From NCBI GenBank assembly GCA_017893485.1, contig CM030358.1, positions 251,079,228 to 251,143,227 on the forward strand: a stretch of 64,000 bases of DNA, written 5' to 3'. Below are positions 23,031 to 33,500 of this stretch, piece by piece. Below the pieces are notes generated by a model. It had not been told where the DNA came from and made no database searches. It worked only from the letters and a program-made list of their open reading frames with translations. Made by a program: the position numbers and the translations under genes. Origin of the DNA: Hemerocallis citrina. Its lineage: Eukaryota > Streptophyta > Magnoliopsida > Asparagales > Asphodelaceae. The stretch's first letter is position 1; each line of letters opens with the position of its first letter.

Positions 23031-23632
23031 TGTTGCTGCTAATTTTGGTGTGGGAGCAAACAAATGAATTTGTGGATTCTTAGAGCAAACGATAAAACAA
23101 ACCGGTTGACCTGTTGACCTTCACCAATGTGTTGACTTGGTCTCTTGCCGCTGCTACGAACCTACAAAAAGTGCGAGACACCGGGATGGATCCCGGCGAC
23201 GTACCCTCCGACGCTCTTGTCAGTAATTTGAATGATTAAGCAAGAACTTAAAACTGGAAAAGTATTGATTACCTCTTAATGGTGGTGGATGGGGGGTATT
23301 TATAGCCGTCGTTGGGATCAGATTAGAAATGTTATCCCTGTGATCAGATTAGGAATGTAATCCCTGATCCCCAGTGAAAGGATAGATGTGAATCAGGGCC
23401 GTTGATTAGTATTAATCAGAAATCCTAATTCTATCCTGCTGGACCGGGTTCATTTCGGGTTGGGACCCGTACCCAGTTGAGGTGGATTCGTTCATGGGTT
23501 ATTGGGTCTTAAAGAAAGACCCAGTTCCCATTTCAGACCCGTTTGTAGGTGAAATTACCGTTTTACCCCTGAGCTTTAAGATTCGTGTCCGATTTGAACG
23601 ACCCCGATTTAATCCCATTTTTAGCCATATCA
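23031..23632 (-). repeat. Tat LTR, left end of the composite, minus orientation
   Basis: On the minus strand it runs TGATATGGCTAAAAATGGGA ... AGCAGCAACA, 602 bp, with TATAAATA at 23297-23304. It pairs with the plus-oriented LTR at 40293-40882; divergence between them is obvious by eye, so they are not a freshly duplicated pair. Confidence 0.9.
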
Positions 23633-23652
23633 AAAGCCCCCCACTCCTGTAG
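23633..23652 (-). other. Polypurine tract of the left half
   Basis: On the minus strand AGGAGTGGGGGGCTTTT abuts the LTR. This is the same purine tract as at 40276-40289 and 54773-54784. Confidence 0.85.
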
Positions 23653-24054
23653 ACTGAGTTTTACAGTCTTCGAGGAGTAGTTTTGTTGTTCTAATGGCGT
23701 ACGGGATTTTATCTGTGTTCTTAAGGGAGTTCGAATCTTGCTCGGGGTGCCACGGTGTTATTCTGGACTTGTAAAATGCCCAAAAATATCCTTAGAATTT
23801 TCTTGATTTTTGGTGATTTTTCCAGATTTTTCTGAATTTTTTCTCATTTTTTATTCATTTTCCGAATTAAATAATTAATTATCAAAAATATTAATTAATT
23901 ATTCTAATTAAATAATTATATTTTTCAGAATTTTAAAATAATTTTTCTGAATTAATAATTATTTTTAGAATTTTTAATTAATTTTTTTCGATTTTTAAAT
24001 ATTTTTTCGGATTTTTTAAATAATTAAAACAAATAAATAAATAAATAAAATATT

Positions 24055-24240
24055 ACCTGGACACGTGGCACATTTCTGGACGTTGATCGTGATCAGATGG
24101 CGCACATCGCAAAGCAGATCATGCTCTGGACACGTGGTGCGTTTCTGAGCGTCGATCATGATCAGATGTGCGCGCATCGTAAAGCAGATCACGTTCTGGA
24201 CACGTGGTGCATTTTTGTGCGTCGATCGTGTCGTGATGCG
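24055..24240. repeat. ~70-bp tandem repeat, three copies, with CACGTGG
   Basis: Units starting CTGGACACGTGG occur at about 24057, 24126 and 24196, each followed by GCGTCGATCGTGATCAGATG-like sequence. It lies in the 3' UTR of the left half. Confidence 0.8.
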
Positions 24241-24359
24241 ATTTTTTAGAAGATCGGATGGATTGTATGGGTCGGTGAGTTTTTTCTCCAATTTCAGGGT
24301 CGGTACTTCGGCACCTCGGCAACTGTTGAAGACCACTTTGGGATGAAGCCACGTGGCAT

Positions 24360-25260
24360 TACCACGTGGCGAAATTTTTTTTTTCGTGCTCTGGCCTTCT
24401 TCTTTCTTTCCTTCTTCTTTGCTCTGTTCTCTCTTCTTCTCCTTCGTCTTTAACTATCGTCCCATTCCTTCGGCGCCACCTCAACAGCGAGAGGAGCTCG
24501 CGTCGAAGAGGAGCTCGGCGTGGGTGAAAGGAGATGGCAGGGAGCGGGCTCAAGCTCGGCGTCGGTGAGGGTGGAGCTCATTGTTCGACCGTGGGGGAGC
24601 TCGGCATTGGCGCTCGAACGTTGAAGATGAGCTCAGAGATTGAAGATGAACTCGGGGATAATGGAGCTCGACGAGAGAGACGTCGGAGCTCGGGGGTTCG
24701 TCGAGGGAGTCGAGCTCGGCTATGGGTTCGATGGAGATGGAGCTCGCATAGGGGGAGAGCTCGGTGTTCGACCATGGGGGAGCTTGGCATCGGCGCTCGG
24801 ACGTTGAAGATGAACTGGGAGGTTGAAGATGAACTCGGAGATAATGGAGCTCGACGTGAACTCGACGAAGGAGGACGGAGTTTCGAGAGAAGTGCTCGCG
24901 ACGCGGAGGTCGACGTGGAAGGACATCGGCTGGCGCTCGGTGTTGGAGAAGTTGGCCATGGCGGAGCTCGCCCGAGGTGGGAGCTCGACGGAGCTTGGTT
25001 GCGATCGGAGCTCGCGCCGTGGATGAGCTCGCCACTGGAGCTGGAGCTCGGAAGTGGAGGCGTGGAGGTGAAGCTCGGTTCGATGTAGGTTAGCGAGGTT
25101 GGGAGCTCAGTGGAAGTGGTTCGGAGCTCGTCCATGTGGTTGGTCGAGGGAAGCGTCGGAGGTGGAGCTCGGCCATGGAGGTGGCGAGCTCGGTTTTCTT
25201 TCCTCCGGTTTTGGCGCCAAACCGGTTGAAGAAGAGGAAGGGGATGGGTGTTCGGGTTAG
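24360..25260. repeat. GAGCTCGG-rich stretch with a 183-bp internal duplication
   Basis: A segment with GGGGGAGCTCGGCATTGGCG, GTTGAAGATGA and ATAATGGAGCTCGACG at about 24592-24672 recurs at about 24776-24855. Long open frames exist on both strands because of the GC-rich periodic composition; none shows a known domain. It occupies the place where the right half has its antisense gene, so it may be a replacement or a much-altered relic of it. Confidence 0.55.
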
Positions 25261-25286
25261 GATCCCTTAACGGGTCCGAACCCGAA

Positions 25287-25315
25287 CCCCCCCCCCCCCC
25301 CCCCCTTTTTTTTTG
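25287..25315. repeat. Poly-C followed by poly-T run
   Basis: About 18 C and then about 10 T; a likely site of assembly length error. Confidence 0.85.
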
Positions 25316-25439
25316 GCTTCCTCGCTGGTTCTTGTTCGGCGAATCCGAGCACGGATTTTGAGGCGCATTTTTCGCCACTTTGCAGTTTGGTAGATCGGTA
25401 GTTTGGATTTCAGATCCGAGCAACGTGGCTCCATCTGGA

Positions 25440-25660
25440 CGGTTGATCACGATTGTGGGGCGAATCACGAGACAAGAGGCTCAAATTTCGAGAAAACGTT
25501 GTCTTGTCATTTTGTGGAGACGTGGCAAGATCTGAGCCGTTCATCATGTTCTAGCACGTTTTTTGAGACAATCTGACGGTGAAACTGGCTCAGCAATATT
25601 TTTCTCCATATGTGGAGGTCGGTACCTCGGCACTTCGGCTCGGTAGAACGGCCTTGGCGG
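25440..25660 (-). other. Left-half 3' UTR segment shared with the right half
   Basis: Matches, in reverse orientation, the stretch 35290-35560 of the right half (CCGAGGTACCGACCTCCACA and the ACGACAAGAT-type motif). The match shows that the two halves are homologous Tat elements. Confidence 0.7.
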
Positions 25661-25899
25661 AGCTCATCGAGGTGGGTTCATTGAGGTGAGCTCGACGACG
25701 AAAGAGGGGTCGAAGCTCGACGAGGAAGGGGGTCGGCATATGGGAGAGGTGACAAGCTCCGAAGCTTGGTGATGTGCTTTTTGGTTTTGGAGATTTTTGA
25801 AGAGGGGCTCCACTCCTAGGGGTGAAGAAGAGGTGCTAGGAAGATCCTCGTACGAGCCATGGGAAGACCCATTCTTTGAAGTGAGTGCAAGGAGCAACT

Positions 25900-26855
25900 C
25901 TATGGGAGAGTTTTGAGCTCCGAACTCGCTTAGAAGAGGCCCACTTTGGAGATGAGCGGAGTGAAGAGCTCGGCTCTAGGAGAGAGCCATCTGGAAGACG
26001 AGTTTGAGGATCAACTCTAAGAGAGAGTTTTAGGTTCGAACTGGCTGAGAAGAGGTCCGCCTTGGAGGTAAGCGGAGTGAAGAGCTCGGCTCTAGGAGAG
26101 AGCCATCTGGAAGACGAGTTTAAGGAGCAACTCTAGAGAGAGCTGTGAGCTCCAAACTTGTTGAGAAGAGGTCCGCTTTGGAGGCGAGCGGAGTGAAGAG
26201 CTCGGCTCTGGGAGAGAGCCATATGTGAGACGAGTGTGAGGAGGAACTCTAGGAGAGAGTTGTGCTCCGAACTTGTTGAGAAGAGGTCCGCTTTGGAGGC
26301 GAGTGGAGTGAAGAGCTCGGCTCTGGGAGAGAGCCATTTGTGAGATGAGTGTGAGGAGGAACTCTAGGAGAGAGTTGTGCTCCGAACTTATTGAGAAGAG
26401 GTCCGCTTTGGAGGCGAGCGGAGTGAAGAGCTCGGCTCTGGGAGAGAGCCATTTAGGAGACGAGTTTGAGGAGAAAATCAAGGGGAGAGCTATGCTCCGA
26501 ACTCGTTGAGAAGAGGTCCGCTTTGGAGGCGAGCGGAGTGAAGAGCTTGGCTCTGGGAGAGAGCCATTTGGAAGAGGAGTGTGAGGAGGAACTTCTAGGA
26601 GAGAGTTGTGCTCCGAACTCGTTGACAAGAGGTCCGCTTTGGAAGGCGAGCGGAGTGAAGAGCTCGGCTCTGGGAGAGAGCCCTTTGGAAGACAAGTGTG
26701 AGGAGCAACTCTAGGAGAGAGTTGTGCTCCGAACTCGTTGAGAAGAGGTCCGCTTTGGAGGTGAGTGGAGTGAAGAGCTCGGCTCTGGGAGAGAGCCATT
26801 TGTGAGACGAGTTTGAGGAGCAACTCTAGGGGAGAGCTTCAGCTCCGAACTCGCT
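25900..26855. repeat. ~116-bp tandem array A, eight copies
   Basis: The marker GAGCTCGGCTCT occurs at 25966, 26082, 26198, 26313, 26428, 26543 (variant), 26660 and 26775, giving a period of 115-117 bp. It is the 3' UTR array of the left Tat half. The apparent proteins over it are periodic artefacts. Confidence 0.93.
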
Positions 26856-27290
26856 GTTTAAGTGAGAGAATCAACGGTTGTGGGAGCAGTTTCGAATGGC
26901 GAACCACTTCTAACTCGCTTAAGAGCAAGTTATTTGAAGCGGAATCGAGCCAAGTGTTGGACTCCGAACTCGTCGTTTAAGAGAGTATCAACGGTTATGG
27001 GAGCAGTTCCGAATGGCGAACCACTTCTAACTCGCTTAAGAGCAAGTTATTTGAAGCAGAATCGAGCCAAGTGTTGGACTCTGAACTCGTCGTTTAAGAG
27101 AGTATCAACGGTTGTAGGAGCAGTTCTGAATGGCGAACCACTTCTAACTCGCTCAAGAGCAAGTTATTTGAAGTGGAATCGAGCCAAGTGTTGGACTCCG
27201 AACTCGTCGTTTAAGAGCTTAGTGAGTTGCGGGAGCAGCCATGTAGAAGAATCTGGACTCCGAACTCACCATTTAACGAGTCGTAGATGT
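26856..27290. repeat. ~117-bp tandem array B, three to four copies
   Basis: TCAACGGTT recurs at 26871, 26988 and 27105. The unit includes CTCCGAACTCG, shared with array A, so both come from one ancestral monomer. The reverse complement forms the right-half array at 34802-35265. Confidence 0.93.
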
Positions 27291-27552
27291 GACTCGAAGA
27301 GATAGAGAAGAGGCAAGAGCAATAATTTTCAATGAAAAATGTAAAGTTTTATTGAGATAAACTAAGTGGCCGCTTCAATAGGGCAAGCCATTATTACATG
27401 CTATTGTCCGAGTTACAAGCATCGGCCTTATTGAAAATCAAGATCCTACTTCTACAATAAGGTGAAGACCTCTTGGGAGGAGCTGGGTCTTGAAGCTCGA
27501 CGGGCCTTTCTGTTCGTTTGTTGGCTCCTCAGGGGGGAAGCTCGGCCCCCTC

Positions 27553-28734
27553 TCATTGGATGAACTTGGTCAGGTGCCCCCTCTGTATGAGTTCTTTGAT
27601 CTCCTCCTTGAGAGCCCGACAATCCTCCGTGTCGTGGCCGTGGTCCCTGTGAAAGCGGCACCACTTATCTTTGTTCCTCTTCTTGCCAGGGGTATTCATT
27701 CTAGGGGGAGCGCGGAGTAGTCCTTCCTTGTCCACCTCCATAAGAACTTTTGATATATTAGTAATGAGGGTCTTAAAGCTTTCGATGTGGTCTACGGGGT
27801 CGGTCTCCCCGGAATAGGTCTCGAACTGTGGAGGCTTGAAGCATATTGGAATGGGTGCCTCCATGATGGTATGAGAGAAAGGAGGTCGGCTCGGACGGAG
27901 GGTCCTTCCTCTAATCTCTTCTTCTCTGTCTAGCTGACCCAAGCGCCTCTCCATTTCGTGGAGACGACGGTAGACGGTGTCATCCCTTCGACGGTATTCA
28001 AACGAGCCTCTGGACTCATCTTCGTACGAGGGAGAGCGGGGGCTATGACGACGGTAGTCCCGAGAGTGGCGAGGACTAGGAATGTGCTGGGGGTTGCTAG
28101 GAGCTGGAGGAGGAGTCAGGGAATGTCGGCGAGGACTTTGGATCGGAGGAGGAGTGGGGACCCTTCGAGCATCATTATGGTTGGGTCGGTGATGGAGGGC
28201 ATGCAAAATGGTTGCTTGGAATTGCTGGAATTCGTCTCGGGTGAAAGGGGCATTATCACCCCTCGGTGAGCGATGCCTTCTTCTATAGTGCTCGGGGGAC
28301 TCTCTCCGTCTTTGGTGAGGCGGGGACCTCCTATGTTCTCGGCGACGAGGAGATCGCTCATTTGGACGTTGTTGGCGGAAGACTCCCTCTCGGGCCCGCC
28401 TTTCATCCAAACGGCCGCGAAGATCCTCTTCCTTATGTCGATTGTTAAGGGTGTTACGGAGGTCATTGGAGGCTCGGAGATTGTGAGATGCCATGGAATT
28501 AGTTGAGGGGTTGTGCACGGAGACGTGATCGTGTTGAAGAGGTTGTTTCTGAGGATTGGGATGGGAGCCCCCCGCACCGGCGTTCTGTGGAGGAGGTTGG
28601 TCCTGCCGCGGGGCCTGGTTAGGTTGAGGGATAGGTCCTGTTGGCTGGACGATTTGGAGGGGGACCTCCTGCTGTGGTTGAGGAGGAGTGGGTCCACGGT
28701 TGGACCCTCTGGATCTTAGCTGTCGGGGAGGCAT
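27553..28734 (-). CDS. gag: Shortened Tat Gag of the left half (393 aa, open)
   Basis: The ATG at 28734 opens MPPRQLRSRG, 50 bp after the PBS, as in the other Tat copies. The frame is uninterrupted: a Pro/Gln-rich start, a long Arg/Ser/His-rich region, the conserved YRRLHEMERRLGQLDREEE segment, then DHIESFKTL. At that point the capsid-like core found in the right half (STREWYSRL to FTAEARSI) is missing, and the frame passes straight to MNTPGKKRNKDKW and a zinc knuckle C-x2-H-x4-H-x4-C. The deletion kept the frame. Downstream there is no protease, RT or integrase, so this RNA would need proteins from another element. It may still bind RNA but probably cannot form particles alone. Confidence 0.8.
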   Translation of the reverse strand: MPPRQLRSRGSNRGPTPPQPQQEVPLQIVQPTGPIPQPNQAPRQDQPPPQNAGAGGSHPNPQKQPLQHDHVSVHNPSTNSMASHNLRASNDLRNTLNNRHKEEDLRGRLDERRAREGVFRQQRPNERSPRRREHRRSPPHQRRRESPEHYRRRHRSPRGDNAPFTRDEFQQFQATILHALHHRPNHNDARRVPTPPPIQSPRRHSLTPPPAPSNPQHIPSPRHSRDYRRHSPRSPSYEDESRGSFEYRRRDDTVYRRLHEMERRLGQLDREEEIRGRTLRPSRPPFSHTIMEAPIPICFKPPQFETYSGETDPVDHIESFKTLITNISKVLMEVDKEGLLRAPPRMNTPGKKRNKDKWCRFHRDHGHDTEDCRALKEEIKELIQRGHLTKFIQ

Positions 28735-28783
28735 GGCTGGGCAGACCTGACCGATGGGAAGAGGAAGGGCTGTTATTCGCTGT

Positions 28784-28801
28784 TTCCCACAGACGGCGCC
28801 A
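28784..28801 (-). other. PBS of the left half
   Basis: On the minus strand TGGCGCCGTCTGTGGGAA, the Tat-type PBS. The matching tRNA was not assigned. Confidence 0.88.
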
Positions 28802-28804
28802 ATC

Positions 28805-28844
28805 TATTGCTGCTAATTTTGGTGTGGGAGCAAACAGATGAATT
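28805..28844 (-). repeat. 40-bp remnant of a U5 end between two facing PBSs
   Basis: The stretch TATTGCTGCTAATTTTGGTG ... CAGATGAATT matches the outer 40 bp of the LTR at 23031-23072. Beyond AATT (28841-28844) the sequence is no longer LTR but the PBS of the plus-strand half. No complete 5' LTR exists for either half. Confidence 0.88.
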
Positions 28845-28861
28845 GGCGCCGTCTGTGGGAA
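28844..28861 (+). other. PBS of the right half
   Basis: TGGCGCCGTCTGTGGGAA, identical to the left-half PBS but facing the other way. Confidence 0.88.
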
Positions 28862-28910
28862 TCGAAAAAGCAACCTGACCTAACTTCATCAACGATACTA
28901 GTTTCAAGTC

Positions 28911-30572
28911 ATGCATCTAAAACAGAAGGGGAAGGCAGTGGTCTCCAACCGAAGAACCACTTCTCTTCCTCCTCTCCCTCCTCCGGTTCAAGGTGCTCCT
29001 ACTCAACAGGCCCCTCAAGGGTCTCGGGGGGCTCCCGTCAGAGTCATCCGAAGCAACATCCTCCTCACGACCAAGTCACGGGTCCCAATCCTTCAGTTGA
29101 ATCCCTGGCTTCTCAAAGCTCTCCCGAGCGGGATCTTCGTCAAGTAATTGCCGACCGCCAAAAGGGGGTCGACCTTAGAACTCATCTGAATGGATGGCGG
29201 GCCCTTGGTCGAGTCCATCAACCCGAGAACTCACGGGCTTCAAGAATTCGAACCCCCCGACGACCGAGGACTAGAAGATCCCCTCCCCCAAGGAGGCAAA
29301 GAGAGTCCCCTCAGCATCATCGGCGGAGAACTCATTCTCCAGTAAACCGAGCCACACATAGGGACCGCCAAGCTGGAGAGGCACTAGTCACAAGGGCATA
29401 TCTTCAATACTTCCAAGCGACAGTCTTAAGGGCCCTCAATATCGCCCCAAAGAACGACCAGAGGCCACCTACTCATGAGCTAGCTAGGACCCACTGCCTT
29501 CACACTCTCAGTCCTCGTCCTTCTCCAAGCTACCATCGCCGCAGCCCCAGTCCATCCTCGTACGAAGATGAGTCCCGGGGCTCGGCAAGATATGATCAAA
29601 GAGAAGACTCAGTCTACCGCCGTCTCCATGAGATGGAGAGGCGCCTCGGCCAAATTGACAAGGAAGAAGAGCAACGGGCGATAAACCTCCGCCCGAGCAG
29701 ACCTCCATTCTCCCGCACCATCATGGAGGCCCCCATCCCAGAGAACTTCAAGCTGCCTCACTTCGAGACGTATACCGGGGAGTCGGACCCTGCAGATCAC
29801 ATAGAGAGTTTCAAAACTCTCATGATGATCCACCATGCTTCAGACGCCATCCTCAACAAGATCTTCCCTGCCACGCTGAAGGGGTCTGCTCGAGAATGGT
29901 ACTCTCGACTCGTCCCGGCCTCCATCTTCTCATTTGATCAGTTCGAAGGGCTCTTCCTTACTCATTTCGTGAGTAGCCGCCGAGCTGAGAAAACAAGTGT
30001 ATCTTTGGTGACCCTCAACCAAGAAAAGGGTGAACGCCTAAGGGATTACGTTCGACGCTTCACCGCCGAAGCCCGGTCCATTCCCCCCCTCAACCAGTCA
30101 GTAGCCTCTGCCGCATTCGAGCGCAACGTCACTAATGCCAACCTCAGGGCCATCCCTTGCCAAGAAGCCTCCTCGGGACTTCTCAGAGCTCTTACTTAGG
30201 GTGGAGAAGCACATACGGGCGCAAGAGGCTCTCAACCCCCTTGCTCTTGAGGAGACATCTTCCGAGAACAAACGGAAGAACACAAGTGAAGAGGGGTCCC
30301 AAGAAGCTCCAGAAGGACAATGGCGGACAGCGCCGACCTCCCCCCAGATTCGAAAAGTTCACTCCTCTTAACGCCAACATTTCCACAATTCTCATGGAAG
30401 TTGAGAAGGAAGGGGTGCTACCCCCTGCCCCGAAAATGAACACCCCCGGCAAAAAGAGGGACAAAGAAAAATGGTGCCGCTATCATCGGAACCATGGCCA
30501 CGACACCAATGATTGTAGGGCCCTGAAGAACGAGATAGAAGCCCTCATCCAGAGGGGAAACTGGCTAAATTC
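28911..30572 (+). pseudogene. gag: Tat Gag of the right half, frameshifted
   Basis: The ATG at 28911 (MHLKQKGKAVVSNRR) lies 49 bp after the PBS and matches the other Tat starts; the upstream ATG at 28838 overlaps the PBS and is rejected. The protein has the basic N-terminal region, YRRLHEMERRLGQIDKEEE (about 29615), the capsid-like core (ESDPADHIESFKTLMM, REWYSRLVP, FTAEARSI) and a zinc knuckle CRYHRNHGHDTNDC near 30475. Frame changes occur between about 28950 and 29050, near 30150, between about 30250 and 30330, and near 30558 at the junction with pol. No working Gag can come from this copy as it stands. Confidence 0.88.
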
Positions 30573-33500
30573 GTGAGAAAGGACCGAACTGACCTTCCGC
30601 CTCCTCCTCGGGGGGCTAACAAGCGTACCGAACAACGCGATGAGACGCCCGAATTCGAAGAGGAGCGTGTCCTGCACCTCATTCATGGGGGCCCGATGGG
30701 GGGCCCCTCCAACTCCTCTCGAAAGGCGTTTATAAGAGAAGTTAATTCGGTTCGCGGCACACCTCCTCCTAAAGGCCTCGGAGTACCTGTCACATTCTCA
30801 GATGAAGACCTTGAGGGTGTCCGAACCCCCCATTGTGACGCACTTGTCATCAACCTCCATATGGCAAACTTTAAAGTGGAGAGGATCCTGGTGGACAATG
30901 GCAGCTCCGTTAACATCCTCTTCCTCGCCGCTTTCAAAGGTCTCAAACTGTCCCGAGACAGACTTAAGCCCGTCGGCTACACACTCCATGGGTTCACGGG
31001 AGTGCCTGTGACTATTGAAGGGGTGATCACCCTGGATGTAACCGCTGGCAAAACTCCTACTACCCGAACGGAGCCGATGGACTTCATGGTCGTTGATGTC
31101 CCTGCTGCTTATAATGTGATACTGGGCCGACCTGGCCTAGCTGCCCTCGAGGTCGTCCCTTCCGCTTATCACCTCAAGATGAGGTTCCCCACCCGGGCAG
31201 GAGTAGGGGAAGTAAGAGGCAGTCAGGAAATGGCGCGCAAATGCTACATGACCTCTACTGAGGGTCCAGTCCTCTCTCTCGAAACTCTTGAAATCCCCCA
31301 AGATGGTGTCCGGCCAACATCTGAGCCAGTGTATGAATTGGAGGAATTGCTCTGTTCTGAGCAAGATCCGAGCTGCAAGTTCTTTATCAGCAAGACCCTC
31401 CCATCAGCCCTAAGCTCGGACATAGTTCAATGTATTAGAAAGAACCGCGACCTCTTTGCCTGGTCAGCCGCCGACATGCCTGGAATTTCGGAAGAGCTTC
31501 TCGTCCACCATCTGAGTGTTGCACCGGGGTCCAGACCGGTTCAACAGAAGAGGCGCAAATTTGCTCCCGAGCGCCAACAAGCTATAAAAGAAGAGGTGGA
31601 CAAGATCCTCAAGGCTCGGTTCATACAGGAGGTCAATTATCCCGAATGGCTCTCAAATGTTGTAATGGTAAAGAAGACCAATGGGAGTTGGAGAATATGT
31701 ATCGACTTCACCGACCTCAATAAAGCATGTCCCAAAGATCCATTTCCTCTCCCAAGTATCGACACCCTGATCGACGCAACTTCGGACCATGAACTCCTCA
31801 GCTTCATGGACGCCTTCTTCGGCTACAATCAGATTCGTATGTTTCCCCCGGATATCTCGAAGACCTCCTTTGTAACCGATCAGGGCCTCTACTGCTACAG
31901 GGTAATGCCTTTCAGATTGAAGAATGCAGGTGCCACTTATCAACGCCTCGTCAACAAGGTTTTTCAAGCACAGATCGGCCGAAATATGGAAGTATATGTT
32001 GACGATATGCTTATGAAGAGCATCCATGGGGCCGATCATGTGGCCAATCTGCAAGAGGCGTTCGATGTACTCAGGAAGCACGATATGAGACTCAATCCGA
32101 ACAAGTGTGCGTTCGGAGTCTCGTCGGGGAAATTCCTAGGCTTTATGGTCAGCCAAAGAGGAATCGAAGCGAACCCCGAGAAGATTAAGGCCATATTGGA
32201 CATGGCTCCCCCAAAGAATGTTAAAGAGGTTCAAAGGATAACAGGTCGCCTTGCTGCCATAGGGAGATTCCTTTCTAAGTCAAGGGAAAAGTGTCTTCCC
32301 TTCTTCAAAGCTCTCAGAGGGGCAAAAGGCTTCGAATGGGGACAGCAGCAACAAGACTCATTCGACCAGCTGAAGGCTTACCTAGTCAATCCTCCTTTCC
32401 TCAGCAAACCTGTTCCCGGGGAAGCCCTCTACCTCTATACTTAGCCGCCTCCGAACAGACCCTCAGCACTGTCCTTGTAAGGGAAGAAGATAAGACTCAA
32501 AAGCCCATCTATTACGTGAGCAAGGTACTTCGGGATGCCGAGCTCCGCTACCCAAGGATAGAGAAGATGGCATACGCCTTAGTTATGGCCGTAAGAAAGC
32601 TTCGCCCATATTTCCAGTCCCACTCGGTGGTCGTTCTTACCGACCAACCGTTGAAGCAAGTCCTTCACAAGCCGGAGACTTCCGGTTGTCTCATGAAATG
32701 GTCTATCGAGTTGAGCCAGCATGATATAACATATCAGCCTCGAACCGCGATCAAGGCTTAGGCCTTAGCTGAACTCATAGTTGAAAGCACCATTCCCGAG
32801 GTCAGTCAAGCGTCAAACGGACCTCCTATTTGGACAGTATATGTTGATGGATCCTCTTGTACCGAAGGGAGTGGAGCCGGGTTTATTCTGGCCGGCCCAG
32901 ATGACTTCATCCTCCAATACTCCCTCTGCATCAACTTCAAGGCCTCCAACAATGAAGCAGAATATGAAGCCCTTATAGCCGGTCTTGGAATGGCCCGCAA
33001 GGCAGGGGCACAATGCCTCCGCATATTTAGTGACTCTCAGCTAGTCGTGAATCAAGTCCTGAGCGAGTATGAAGCGCGAGATGACCGAATGGCTAAGTAT
33101 CTAGCCAAGGTCCAAAATCGAATGGCTAAGTATCTAGCCAAGGTCCAAAATCTCATGGCTCTCTTCGAAGAGGCACTTATTCGGCGAATCCCGAGGGAAG
33201 AAAATGCCCAAGCAGACGCTCTCTCCAAGTTAGCCTCTTCCTCCCTCCAAGGTCTCGAGCGGACCGTTTTGATTGAAGTGCTCCTGAAGCCGAGCATAGA
33301 AGAAGAAACTCCCGACTCCATGGAGTCGCTGCCGGTCCAACTTCAAGATAATTGGATGAAACCCCTGGTAGAATTCCTAAGGGATGGGCTCCTCCCCGAA
33401 GACCCTAAGGAAGCTCACCGTGTCAGAACCAGAGTGGAGCGGTACACCATTGTAGAGGGGGTCTTGTACAAACGCTCCTTCACACAAATTGACGACAGAC

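Noticed and set aside
24578..25468. 296-aa minus-strand frame and 184-aa plus-strand frame
   Set aside because: GC-rich repetitive sequence with opposing open frames; no domain, and the internal repeat explains the length.
26092..26823. 243-aa minus-strand open frame
   Set aside because: It is a periodic product of the 116-bp tandem repeat, and neighbouring frames and strands are open for the same reason.
28116..28697. 193-aa minus-strand frame overlapping the left Gag
   Set aside because: Overlaps the conserved Gag frame out of phase, with no conserved motif.
28838..28911. ATG at 28838 as start of the right-half Gag
   Set aside because: It lies in the U5 stub and overlaps the PBS; the ATG at 28911 matches the start of both other Tat Gags.
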